A DNA stretch of 64,000 nt. Source: Desulfomicrobium escambiense DSM 10707 (GTDB lineage: Bacteria; Desulfobacterota; Desulfovibrionia; Desulfovibrionales; Desulfomicrobiaceae). The translations under genes and the position numbers were made by a program. The notes under the pieces are model-generated. The model made no database searches, was not told the origin of the DNA, and worked only from the letters and a program-made list of their open reading frames with translations. This document shows positions 56,232 to 64,000 of the stretch, piece by piece (the first letter of the stretch is position 1; each line of letters begins with the position of its first letter). The stretch lies in the NCBI RefSeq assembly GCF_000428825.1, contig NZ_AUAR01000017.1, forward strand, positions 1-64,000, given 5' to 3'.

Positions 56232-58109
56232 TCACAAACTGTGAACCCGTGCATCTTTGGCCGGAACATATTCAGGCACCAACGCTTCAAGCCCCCGTCT
56301 GACAGCCTCGACTTCAAAACACCGTACAGCCTCCAGTAGGGATGACAATGTTGCGTCAATATCAACCGTTGCCCTATCTGATCGCAGCACCATGATTTTC
56401 TCATGCCCAGTCTCAAGCACATCCTCACCCGCCGTAATCAGTTCCTCGTAAAGCTTCTCGCCCGGCCGCAGACCTGTAAACCTGATCTTGATCTCCGCCG
56501 GATCCTTGCCCGAGAGCACAATCAAATCTCGGGCCAGATCCGCGATTCGCACGGGCTTGCCCATCTTCAGCACGAAAATTTCCCCTCCCCGGCCCTGAGC
56601 TCCTGCCTGCACGATGAGCTGGGCCGCCTCGGGGATGGTCATGAAGTAGCGGGTCACTTCGGGATGGGTGACCGTGACCGGACCGCCGCGTTCGATCTGG
56701 TCGCGGAAAAGAGGGATGACCGAGCCCGACGAGCCCAGCACGTTGCCGAAGCGCACGGCCATGAACAATGTCCTGCCGCCCGCGAAACCGTGCATCATGA
56801 GTTCGGCCACGCGCTTGGACGCCCCCATGACATTTGTCGGCCGTACGGCCTTGTCCGTGGACACGAGCACGAAGCGCTCCACCCCGTGCCGGACCGAAGC
56901 CTCCATGACGGTGCGCGAGCCGACGATGTTGTTCGTCACGGCCTGCCAGGGGTTGAGCTCCAGCATGGGCACGTGCTTGTAGGCCGCTGCATGGAAGACC
57001 ACGTGCGGCTGGTGCGTGCGGAACACGGTCTCCACCAGGGGCACGTCCTGCACCTGCCCGAGGACGGGCACGTAACTCGCGAAGCCCCGTTGGTGCACGA
57101 GTTCCATTTCGATGGAATACAGGTTCTCTTCCCCAGCATCGAAGAGCACGAGCTTCCGGGGGCCGAAGCGGATGATCTGGCGACACAGCTCCGATCCGAT
57201 GGAACCCCCGGCACCCGTCACCAGCACCACCTTGTCCGCAAGGTACCCCTTGATCCCAACTTCATCGAGGTGCACTTCCTCGCGGCCCAGCAGGTCCTCG
57301 TAGCGCACGTCGCGCAGGGCCTTGACCGAAACCTTGCCGCTGGCGATGTCAGCCAGGGCGGGCAGCTTTTTGATGCGAACCTGCGCGGCCTCGCATGCCT
57401 CCATGACCCGTCGCAGGTTGTCCCCGCTCTGGGCTGCGCTGACCAGCACCTCTTCGGCCCGGATCATCCCGATCATCCGGCCCAGCTCCTCCAGGGGACC
57501 GAACACGGGAAGACCGTGGATGCGGCGCCCGATGCAAGACGGATCGCTGTCCACAAAACCGACCAAGCTCAGGCCGGAATCCCGGACCTCCAGAATCTCC
57601 TTTGCGATCCTCGCCCCCACGTCATCGGCCCCGACGATCAGGGCTCGCACGCCGGGCGCCGGAGCGCACAGCATCCCCGGCAGCAGGGCCGAGAACACGG
57701 CCCTGGGCCGGAAAGAAAATTCGTACACCGAGCGGATGAAAACCCGCGCCCCGCAGGCGAAGACGAACGCCAGCAGAGGGTCCAGAATGAAGACCGACCG
57801 CGGGTAGCCCTGGAAGTGGGACGCGAAGACGACCCAGATAATGAGCGCCACCTCGGCCATGAACACGGCCCGTGCGATCCGCCACAGGTCCGACAGGCCG
57901 GTGTAGCGCCACATGCCGCGATACAGGCCGGTCAGGAGAAAGAAAGCGAGTTTGAAGGCCACGGCCAGAGGCAGGAGACTCAGCATCTGGCGGAAGAAAT
58001 CCGGGGGGATGTCGAATTCGAAACGCAGCAGGAAGGCGATAACCAGAGCCAGGGCAAACAGCCCTGATTCGCCGATGATCATGATGTAGAAATTGGCATT
58101 GCGAAACAT
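56232..58109 (-). CDS. pglF: UDP-GlcNAc 4,6-dehydratase, PglF/WbpM type (625 aa)
   Basis: Membrane-anchored long SDR. N-terminal membrane helices (about 1-120), a degenerate Rossmann domain (VRALIVGADDVGARIAKEIL), and the catalytic domain with TGAGGSIGSE (298-307). In TNVMGASKR (425-433) Met428 replaces the usual catalytic Tyr, the hallmark of PglF/WbpM/FlaA1-type dehydratases. It forms the 4-keto-6-deoxy sugar for bacillosamine. ATG 58109; a GTG at 58115 with GAGG 6 nt upstream is an alternative start. Confidence 0.93.
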   Translation of the reverse strand: MFRNANFYIMIIGESGLFALALVIAFLLRFEFDIPPDFFRQMLSLLPLAVAFKLAFFLLTGLYRGMWRYTGLSDLWRIARAVFMAEVALIIWVVFASHFQGYPRSVFILDPLLAFVFACGARVFIRSVYEFSFRPRAVFSALLPGMLCAPAPGVRALIVGADDVGARIAKEILEVRDSGLSLVGFVDSDPSCIGRRIHGLPVFGPLEELGRMIGMIRAEEVLVSAAQSGDNLRRVMEACEAAQVRIKKLPALADIASGKVSVKALRDVRYEDLLGREEVHLDEVGIKGYLADKVVLVTGAGGSIGSELCRQIIRFGPRKLVLFDAGEENLYSIEMELVHQRGFASYVPVLGQVQDVPLVETVFRTHQPHVVFHAAAYKHVPMLELNPWQAVTNNIVGSRTVMEASVRHGVERFVLVSTDKAVRPTNVMGASKRVAELMMHGFAGGRTLFMAVRFGNVLGSSGSVIPLFRDQIERGGPVTVTHPEVTRYFMTIPEAAQLIVQAGAQGRGGEIFVLKMGKPVRIADLARDLIVLSGKDPAEIKIRFTGLRPGEKLYEELITAGEDVLETGHEKIMVLRSDRATVDIDATLSSLLEAVRCFEVEAVRRGLEALVPEYVPAKDARVHSL

Positions 58110-58123
58110 GTTCACACCACGCC

Positions 58124-59302
58124 TCACCCGTTCATCGCACGACGGATCACCTGCTCCACAGCGTCGGCGTACCTTTCCATGTCGCACCGGGAAAGTGTCG
58201 GGTGGACAAGGAGCAGAAGGCTTCGCCGCCCCAGATCTCCAGCCACGGGCAAAGGATTTACCGGCGCCAGGCCGGCCTGCACAAAAGCCTGCTCCCTGTA
58301 CATCTCCGGGCAGATACCCGCCAGGCACGGAAAACCCGCCGCATTTACTTCCGCAACGATCCGGTCCCTGTCCCAGCCGGTCCGGAGTCTGGCGGCTTCG
58401 AGAGTAAGGTAAAATTTATAGTAGGCATGATAATAATCCGACCCGGGCACAGCAACGTGCACTCCCGGCAAGGTCTCCAGCCTCTCGGTCAAACACCTGG
58501 CATGGACCCTGCGGGAAGCGACCCAGCCGTCCAGCTTGCGCAGCTGCACCCGACCGATGGCGGCCTGCATCTCGGTCATACGCCAGTTGGTCCCGAACGA
58601 CTCGTGCACCCAGCGAAAACCCGCCGGATGATCAGTACGATGCACAGCGTCCCACTCTTTGCCGTGATCCTTGTAGGCCCAGGCTTTTTTCCAGGCGTCG
58701 TCATCGTCCAGCAGCAACATCCCACCTTCGCCGCCGGTGGTCATGATCTTGTCCTGGCAAAAGGAGAACGCAGCGGCATGGCCGATGCTTCCCACCGGCC
58801 TGCCCTTGTAGCAGGCGCCGTGGGCCTGGGCGCAATCCTCGATGACGAGAAGGCCTCGCTCCCGCGCCAGCTCCATGATCGGATCCATGTCGCAGGGCCA
58901 CCCGACCAAATGCACGCAGATGACGGCCCGGGTCCGAGGCGTGAGGACCCGGGAGATGGTTTTCGCCGAGACATTGCGAGAAATGGGGTCCACATCCGCG
59001 AGCACCGGCACGGCGCCCCGAGCCACTGCGCAGCTCGCCGAGGCGATGAAGGACCAGCAGGTGGTCACCACCTCGTCGCCGGGGCCGATGCCGAAGGCCT
59101 GGAGGGCAAGTTCGAGTGCCACGGTCCCGTTGGCCAAGGAAATGGCGTGTTTTCGGCCGACGTAGGCGGCGAACTCATCTTCGAACCGGCGGCACTCCTC
59201 GCCTGTCCAGTAATTGACCTTGCCCGATTCCAGCACACGCATGGCAGCGAAGCGCTCATCTTCGGCAAAAACAGGCCAGGAGGGAAATTCAGCCTTCAGC
59301 AT
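58124..59302 (-). CDS. pglE: DegT/DnrJ-type aminotransferase, PglE-like (392 aa)
   Basis: PLP sugar aminotransferase: ANGTVALELALQAFGIGPGDEV, VIEDCAQAHGACYKG and FSFCQDKIMTTGGEGGM with PLP-lysine Lys185. It would aminate the C4 of the PglF product. The ATG at 59302 is chosen; upstream open frame is shadow of pglD. It lies between pglD and pglF, spaced 14 bp from pglF. Confidence 0.92.
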   Translation of the reverse strand: MLKAEFPSWPVFAEDERFAAMRVLESGKVNYWTGEECRRFEDEFAAYVGRKHAISLANGTVALELALQAFGIGPGDEVVTTCWSFIASASCAVARGAVPVLADVDPISRNVSAKTISRVLTPRTRAVICVHLVGWPCDMDPIMELARERGLLVIEDCAQAHGACYKGRPVGSIGHAAAFSFCQDKIMTTGGEGGMLLLDDDDAWKKAWAYKDHGKEWDAVHRTDHPAGFRWVHESFGTNWRMTEMQAAIGRVQLRKLDGWVASRRVHARCLTERLETLPGVHVAVPGSDYYHAYYKFYLTLEAARLRTGWDRDRIVAEVNAAGFPCLAGICPEMYREQAFVQAGLAPVNPLPVAGDLGRRSLLLLVHPTLSRCDMERYADAVEQVIRRAMNG

Positions 59303-59919
59303 GACGCCTGAAACCTCACTATTCGAGCTGGGGAGCCCACGACAACCGCATTGTCCGGGATATCCCGCAACACGGTCGCTCCCGCGCCAACCATGACGTT
59401 GGTCCCAATGCGGACGCCCTGTATGACAACGCTGCCGATCCCCACCCACGTGCCGTCGCCAATCGTGACGCCACCGCCGATATTCGCGCCAGGGCAAACG
59501 TGCACAAAATCCCCCACACGACAATCGTGATCGATCGTAGCTCCGGTATTGACGATGCAATGCCGACCTATATTGCTGTCAGGTTGCACCACAGCCCCTG
59601 CGCAAATCACGGATCCCTGGCCGATCCGGGCCGTCGGATCAACCCAGGCCGTCGCATGGATGGCTTCAACCCAACAAGCGTCACGGCACATCCCGACTAC
59701 CTGTCTTCTGATCATGCAATCGCCTATCGCGACAATGGCTTGTCCCGCACGCCGCGCAAAATCAGCAACTGTCCCAAGAACGGGCGTATCAGACACGGCC
59801 CTGCCGACCAACTCCTCATCATCGTCATAAAAACCAAGGACAGCCGTCTGCGACGAACGCAAAACTCCAAGGACAACCTTTCCGTGGCCACTGGCCCCAA
59901 GAATGCAGACTCCGTTCAT
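59296..59919 (-). CDS. pglD: NeuD/PglD-type sugar N-acetyltransferase (207 aa)
   Basis: N-terminal nucleotide-sugar-binding half (CILGASGHGKVVLGVL) and C-terminal left-handed beta-helix hexapeptides (IGQGSVICAGAVV, IGRHCIVNTGATIDHDCRVGDFVHVC). The His in DHDC is the expected catalytic base. It acetylates the 4-amino sugar to UDP-diNAcBac. It overlaps both neighbours by a few bases. Confidence 0.93.
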   Translation of the reverse strand: MNGVCILGASGHGKVVLGVLRSSQTAVLGFYDDDEELVGRAVSDTPVLGTVADFARRAGQAIVAIGDCMIRRQVVGMCRDACWVEAIHATAWVDPTARIGQGSVICAGAVVQPDSNIGRHCIVNTGATIDHDCRVGDFVHVCPGANIGGGVTIGDGTWVGIGSVVIQGVRIGTNVMVGAGATVLRDIPDNAVVVGSPARIVRFQASC

Positions 59920-60527
59920 TCACCTCTCCGTAAATCGCCCGAACCGGTGAACCTCGGCATGGTCTCGTGCCCTTCCGAACTGATCCCTTGCCGCAGAAAA
60001 ACCGACCGTACCGTCAGCCACAGGATCTTCAGATCCAACCATATACTTTGGTTGTCCACATACCAGACATCAAGAGCGAACCGCTCCTCCCAGCCAAGGG
60101 CATTGCGCCCGTTGACCTGGGCCCACCCCGTGATACCGGGCTTCACTTCGTGACGCCGCGCCTGTTTCGGCGAGTACAGCGGCAGATACTCCATCAGGAG
60201 GGGACGTGGGCCGACGAGGCTCATGTCTCCTGTGAGCACGTTCCACAACTCGGGCAACTCATCCAAGGAGGTGGACCGCAGGAAACGCCCGAACGCGGTC
60301 AGTCGCTGCGAATCCGGCAGAAGGTTCCCCCGCCCGTCCGTGGCCCTCGCCATGGTTCGGAACTTGATCATGTGGAACGGATGCCCCCCCAACCCCGGCC
60401 GGGTCTGCACGAATAGAACCGGGCAGCCCATGGCGGCCCACACAGCCAAGGCGACCAGCACGAGCAGCGGCGCCAGCGCGAGCAGCAACCCCGCCGAAAC
60501 CAGGATATCGACGATCCGCTTGATCAT
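59916..60527 (-). CDS. pglC: Sugar-1-phosphate transferase, PglC-type (203 aa)
   Basis: Monotopic phosphoglycosyl transferase: N-terminal helix, then PGLGGHPFHMIKFRTM, STSLDELPELWNVLTGDMSLVGPRPLL, and KPGITGWAQVNGRN. Compact (about 200 aa), unlike the large WbaP-type enzyme at 35053. It would transfer diNAcBac-1-P onto undecaprenyl phosphate to start the N-glycan. The ATG at 60527 overlaps pglB's stop. Confidence 0.93.
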   Translation of the reverse strand: MIKRIVDILVSAGLLLALAPLLVLVALAVWAAMGCPVLFVQTRPGLGGHPFHMIKFRTMARATDGRGNLLPDSQRLTAFGRFLRSTSLDELPELWNVLTGDMSLVGPRPLLMEYLPLYSPKQARRHEVKPGITGWAQVNGRNALGWEERFALDVWYVDNQSIWLDLKILWLTVRSVFLRQGISSEGHETMPRFTGSGDLRRGE

Positions 60528-62680
60528 CTGGCCCGATACACCCGAGCCCACGGGAACCTGTCATCGACCAGTTCGAAGTGGGGTTCAAAGGAACGAGGAT
60601 CGGCGATGAGCATTTGAATCATCATGGAACGGTACATTTTCGAGTCCATGAGGAAAACCTGCCGGGAGAGCTGGTTGATGACAGCATGCGAACCGGCACC
60701 CTTGGGCCAGTCGAAATGCCGCGTGCCGTTCTGCTCCACCACGTCGAGGGAATCCACGGGCACGCCGTTGCCGGACACGACCATAGTGCCCGTGGCCGTA
60801 TCGATACGGACTTCGCCCTTCACCTGCTGTATCTTGCCGGGATTCGACGTGCCCGAAACGAGATCCCAGTTACCGTAGTAGCCGATCCACCCGCCCAATC
60901 GCAGATTCTCCCAGGACACGACCAGATACTGGGCTGGCAGGTCGGCCGGAAAGTCCTGCTTTGTGAAGGCCAGGTCAGCAACGAAGGCAGTTGCGTTCTG
61001 CGCCCCCATGGCTCGCAGGGACGCTATGGGATCGGCCCAATAGTACTTTGTCGGAGCTTGGTCGGACGCGTTGTTCCTCTGGTCCAGCGTAACGAATTTC
61101 ATCAGCTGCGCAGCCTGCAGGGGCGAGGAAGTGCTGTGCACCCGGGCTAGGGGGTATAGCCACTGGCCATCATGAGAGCCGCCATCGCCGAATGTCGCGC
61201 GTTCGGCATAGTATTGACCGGCGTATCCGTAATCCCACCATTGCCACAGACGCGCGTCAGGCTCGGTCCTGTCGCGCAGGTCCACAAAGGTCTGCGCGTA
61301 CAGCTTCGGAAGTACAGGCACAGGCTGCATGTCCTGCATGAATGCGCTGGCCGGCCAGAAGGCGAAACAGGCCAGCAGGAGCTGCGCTATCCAGCGCCGT
61401 CCCTGATTCTGCCCGAGCAGACGCATCATTTCGGCAAGACCGAATCCGAACCCCACCCCCAAGGCGACCCCGCCGAACATGGAAAAACGGTTACCAAGCT
61501 TCACGCTGGCCAGACCCAACCCGAGGAATGGCAAAAAGAGCAGGAGCTGCGGCCTTCGGAAGACCGCGAAGACATATCCCGCAAGGCCTATGACGAACAG
61601 GACCCAGTTCCCCGCCATTCTGTCCGCCACCTGGCCCCACGGCAGATTCTGCGCTTCGCGCACGCTTTGGGCGATGGCCGGAAGCTGCAGGGTGCTGGCG
61701 TTGGAACCGATCTCCACGGAATCAAGCTTGGAGTAGGTCGCAACCGCTTGCAGATATTTTAGAACCATCTCGGGCAACCCCGCCCAGATCATGACACATA
61801 TTGCGGCCACACCGACAACGGCTGGCGCAGCCTTGCGTTCAAGCAAATCGGGCCGACCAAGCAGTATTCCTCCGAGCGCCAAGCCGACCCCCCAACCGCC
61901 CCAACCGCCGAAAGCCAAAGCATAGATCAGCAGCAATCCCGACCATGCTTTCACACCGCCGGATTTTGGTCCGAGCACGAAGGTCAAGATGGCAGACGCT
62001 CCGAGAACAGCCAACAGCAGGCTTCCGCCCTGGGTATAAAAAGAGATATTGATCGCACCGAGAGCGCCAGAGAGAACGGCATAGGCCAAAGACTGCCGGC
62101 TCGATTTGGCTTCTTCCATCCCTCGCCACCACCAGACGTGGCTGGTTTCCGAAGCCAACCACGCCGTCACCGCGCAGGTGAAGGCGAGGGGAAAAAACAG
62201 GGAGACCAAGTCCGTATCACAAAAACCCAACCTGGTGCGCACCAGATAGCCCAGGCTCGACCCGGCGGTCAGGGCGAAGATGACTCCGGCTTCGGTCATG
62301 CGCAGCGTCCGTGCCAGAAGGCAGGCCGGGACGGCCAGCCACGGTACCGTCAGCACCGGCAGCCAGAAGCCGATGGTCCCGAGGGGCAAGCCCGTTATTT
62401 CATGCAGCCACCTGATGCCTATGGAAAAACGCGAAGCCGCATAGGCCCCGACCCCTTTGGCCCCCGCCAGCCAAGCATAAGCGTCATGGGTGGCCATGAG
62501 GGGCTCCTGCCCAATAAAAAATGGCTCTGCCTGCCATGCGCCGTATTCGATCAGACGAATGGCCGCATTCAAAAAAAAGCCCAGGGCCAGGGCCAGAACC
62601 AATTCACCGTTTTCCGACATCTCCCAAACGGTCTTGCCCTTTCCTTCGACGCGCACTGTTGCGCCATCCGATTTGCGCAT
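60524..62680 (-). CDS. pglB: STT3/PglB-type oligosaccharyltransferase (718 aa)
   Basis: Large membrane GT-C enzyme with roughly a dozen or more helices and a soluble C-terminal domain. Key features with the ATG at 62680: first-loop THDAY (Asp66), CDTD (Asp155, Asp157), the SVREAQ element (Glu342, the SVxE motif), and WWDYG (481-485) in the C-terminal domain. These are the catalytic and sequon-binding elements of N-linking OSTs. It transfers lipid-linked glycan to Asn in D/E-x-N-x-S/T or N-x-S/T; the acceptor preference is not readable here. It overlaps pglA and pglC. Confidence 0.95.
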   Translation of the reverse strand: MRKSDGATVRVEGKGKTVWEMSENGELVLALALGFFLNAAIRLIEYGAWQAEPFFIGQEPLMATHDAYAWLAGAKGVGAYAASRFSIGIRWLHEITGLPLGTIGFWLPVLTVPWLAVPACLLARTLRMTEAGVIFALTAGSSLGYLVRTRLGFCDTDLVSLFFPLAFTCAVTAWLASETSHVWWWRGMEEAKSSRQSLAYAVLSGALGAINISFYTQGGSLLLAVLGASAILTFVLGPKSGGVKAWSGLLLIYALAFGGWGGWGVGLALGGILLGRPDLLERKAAPAVVGVAAICVMIWAGLPEMVLKYLQAVATYSKLDSVEIGSNASTLQLPAIAQSVREAQNLPWGQVADRMAGNWVLFVIGLAGYVFAVFRRPQLLLFLPFLGLGLASVKLGNRFSMFGGVALGVGFGFGLAEMMRLLGQNQGRRWIAQLLLACFAFWPASAFMQDMQPVPVLPKLYAQTFVDLRDRTEPDARLWQWWDYGYAGQYYAERATFGDGGSHDGQWLYPLARVHSTSSPLQAAQLMKFVTLDQRNNASDQAPTKYYWADPIASLRAMGAQNATAFVADLAFTKQDFPADLPAQYLVVSWENLRLGGWIGYYGNWDLVSGTSNPGKIQQVKGEVRIDTATGTMVVSGNGVPVDSLDVVEQNGTRHFDWPKGAGSHAVINQLSRQVFLMDSKMYRSMMIQMLIADPRSFEPHFELVDDRFPWARVYRAR

Positions 62681-63813
62681 CAACTCACCCCATACAGTTC
62701 AAGATATTGTTGCACCACATGCCGCACGTCGAATTCACGCACCGCCTTTTCGCGACCGGCCCGGCCCATGCGTTCCCGCAGTGCCGGGTCGTCGAGCAGG
62801 GTCGCAATCCCCCTGGACAGAGCCTCGCTGTCGCGTACCGGGACGAGGATTCCATTAATTCTGTCCTCGACCACTTCCCGGCATCCAACCGTGTCCGTCG
62901 TCACGATGGGCTTGGCCATAGACGCGGCTTCGAGCAGCGTCCGAGGAACTCCTTCCCGGTAGCTGGGCAGCACGTACACGTCGCACAAGGCGGTCAGTTC
63001 CGCAATATCGGTCCGCGGCCCAAGCCAGCGTACATGAGGCTGATTCAGCAGATATTCTCGTGAAGCCGAAGAAGGATTTCCTAAGTCGACGTCTCCCGCC
63101 AAAAGAAAGACCGCATCAGGATACTGGATGCGAAGCATTCTCGCGGCACCGATGTATTCCGCCAGCCCCTTGTGCCAAATGGCCCTGGCGACCATGAGCA
63201 CTACTCGGGACGCGGAAGCAAGTCCAAGCTCTCGGCGAACCGACGACGCATCATAAATTTCAGGGCTGAACATCTGCGTGTCGATGCCCACGCTGCGAAT
63301 GATACGCATCTTGGCCTGCGGGACCAGCCTGTGAGAGCGAAAGTGATCTGCGTCGTCCCGGTTGACGAAGACCGTGCTGTCGGACAGGCGGCAGGAAATG
63401 GCGTAAAGCCCCTCCATGCAGACCCTCACGCAGCGGTTGCGCAGGGAGTCCTCCACGTAGAAAGAGCCCAACCCCTCGACGAGGTTGTAAATAACCGGCA
63501 CCCGAGCCATCCGACCGGCAAGAGTTCCATAGATGTTAGGCTTGGCGGTAAACGTATGCAGAACATCGGGTCTGTGCTGACGTAGCAAGGACGCTAAATG
63601 AAGAATGACGGGATATTCACGCAGAGGGTTGAGGCTGGATCGGTCGACGTCGTAGTCGACCGCCGTAACACCGTGCTCTGCGAAACGATCAAACACATCC
63701 CCCCTGGGGCACAAGGCTATTGCCTCGTGCCCTCGTGCGATCAGGGCTTGCATGATAGGCAGACGGAACAAGAACAAATTAAGATCGAGATGAGAAAGGA
63801 AAACAAACTTCAC
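62680..63813 (-). CDS. pglA: GT4 glycosyltransferase, PglA-like (377 aa)
   Basis: GT-B enzyme: FLSHLDLNLFLFRLPIMQALIARGHEAIALCP, HTFTAKPNIYGTLAGRMARVPVIYNLVEGLGSF, and the donor motif YREGVPRTLLEAASMAKPIVTTDTVG (E-x7-E). The start is GTG 63813, with GAGGAAGGG upstream. By position it probably adds the second sugar to the undecaprenyl-linked diNAcBac, but the sugar is not known. Its stop overlaps the OST start (TGATG). Confidence 0.88.
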   Translation of the reverse strand: MKFVFLSHLDLNLFLFRLPIMQALIARGHEAIALCPRGDVFDRFAEHGVTAVDYDVDRSSLNPLREYPVILHLASLLRQHRPDVLHTFTAKPNIYGTLAGRMARVPVIYNLVEGLGSFYVEDSLRNRCVRVCMEGLYAISCRLSDSTVFVNRDDADHFRSHRLVPQAKMRIIRSVGIDTQMFSPEIYDASSVRRELGLASASRVVLMVARAIWHKGLAEYIGAARMLRIQYPDAVFLLAGDVDLGNPSSASREYLLNQPHVRWLGPRTDIAELTALCDVYVLPSYREGVPRTLLEAASMAKPIVTTDTVGCREVVEDRINGILVPVRDSEALSRGIATLLDDPALRERMGRAGREKAVREFDVRHVVQQYLELYGVS

Positions 63814-63876
63814 AACCCTTCCTCGTAGCACCCCACAAATCGACAACAATACTCACCAGGCATTCTCGAAGTTATC

Positions 63877-64000
63877 CTAAATTGAATATTTATTATATAT
63901 TTTTTTAAATATAATAACATCTTTGGTTGCTGGCTTAGCGCTCATACGCCAAAAATAAAGAGCATCAAGCATCGGAAGCGACGCAAAAAAATCAACGACG
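63877..64000 (-). CDS. C-terminal fragment of an unknown AT-rich gene (cut by window edge)
   Basis: On the minus strand, read 3'-terminal, the last 40 codons give FFASLPMLDALYFWRMS, then KPATKDVIIFKKIYNKYSI and TAG at 63877-63879. AT-rich composition contrasts with pglA. It may be an additional glycan gene. Family not recognised; only the end is visible. Confidence 0.45.
   Translation of the reverse strand, partial: VVDFFASLPMLDALYFWRMSAKPATKDVIIFKKIYNKYSI

Noticed and set aside
58124-59560. N-terminal extension of the PglE-like aminotransferase
   Set aside because: The added part is antisense-free but overlaps pglD in another frame and shows no family match; ATG 59302 fits DegT proteins.

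Overview
The window looks like a chromosomal segment of a GC-rich sulfate reducer of the Desulfovibrionales. The pointers are an aldehyde:ferredoxin oxidoreductase next to an iron-containing alcohol dehydrogenase, a TrmD fused to a second SPOUT-like methyltransferase domain, PTS components buried in a ribosome/SRP operon, and many sigma-54 regulators. The genus assignment is inference. No rRNA, tRNA or CRISPR array was found.

Region 1 (1-6456) is an alcohol/aldehyde oxidation module. An AOR (cut by the window edge), a small unknown ORF and an Fe-alcohol dehydrogenase lie on the minus strand. The dehydrogenase is preceded by a sigma-54 -24/-12 promoter. Divergently transcribed are a second Fe-alcohol dehydrogenase, a PAS histidine kinase and an NtrC-type activator, overlapping end to start. 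Region 2 (6590-10746) is a PAS-LuxR regulator, a perfect dyad, and a glycine-betaine/proline ABC transporter (proVWX), closed by GC-rich palindromic repeats and a bidirectional terminator. Region 3 (10959-26456) holds secA, a cysteine hydrolase, and a long minus-strand housekeeping operon: ffh-rpsP-khpA-rimM-trmD-rplS-rnhB-yraN-rsmI-PTS EIID-HPr-EI-smpB. A good sigma-70 promoter precedes ffh. An aminotransferase and a FlbD/FlrC-like sigma-54 activator follow.

Region 4 (26593-35023, plus strand) starts with larB and continues with tightly packed envelope-glycan genes: two GT4 enzymes, a polysaccharide deacetylase, a YrbL-like kinase-fold protein, an MsbA-like ABC exporter, an AT-rich glycosyltransferase and an O-antigen ligase. 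It is probably an LPS core/assembly operon.

Region 5 (35053-64000, minus strand) is a roughly 29-kb glycan locus. From its upstream end it carries a nearly complete pgl-type N-glycosylation set in the order pglA-B-C-D-E-F, including an STT3/PglB oligosaccharyltransferase with recognisable DxD, SVxE and WWDYG motifs. Then come cysC-cysQ (PAPS supply and PAP removal), rmlA-rmlC-rmlB (no rmlD), a Wzm/Wzt exporter, a 752-aa DUF4915-GT2 fusion, a GT4 carrying a similar inserted beta-rich module, an acyltransferase, a GT-C-like membrane protein, a decayed IS5-type transposase locus invaded by an IS3-family (IS407-like) element, a DPM1-like GT with a small EamA/SMR partner, a methyltransferase, two GT2 enzymes, and a WbaP-type initiating transferase. 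Two initiating transferases, an ABC exporter and an oligosaccharyltransferase suggest that at least two lipid-linked glycans are made here. The AT-rich stretches (about 32.9-34.3 kb and 36.5-40.9 kb) suggest horizontally acquired cassettes.
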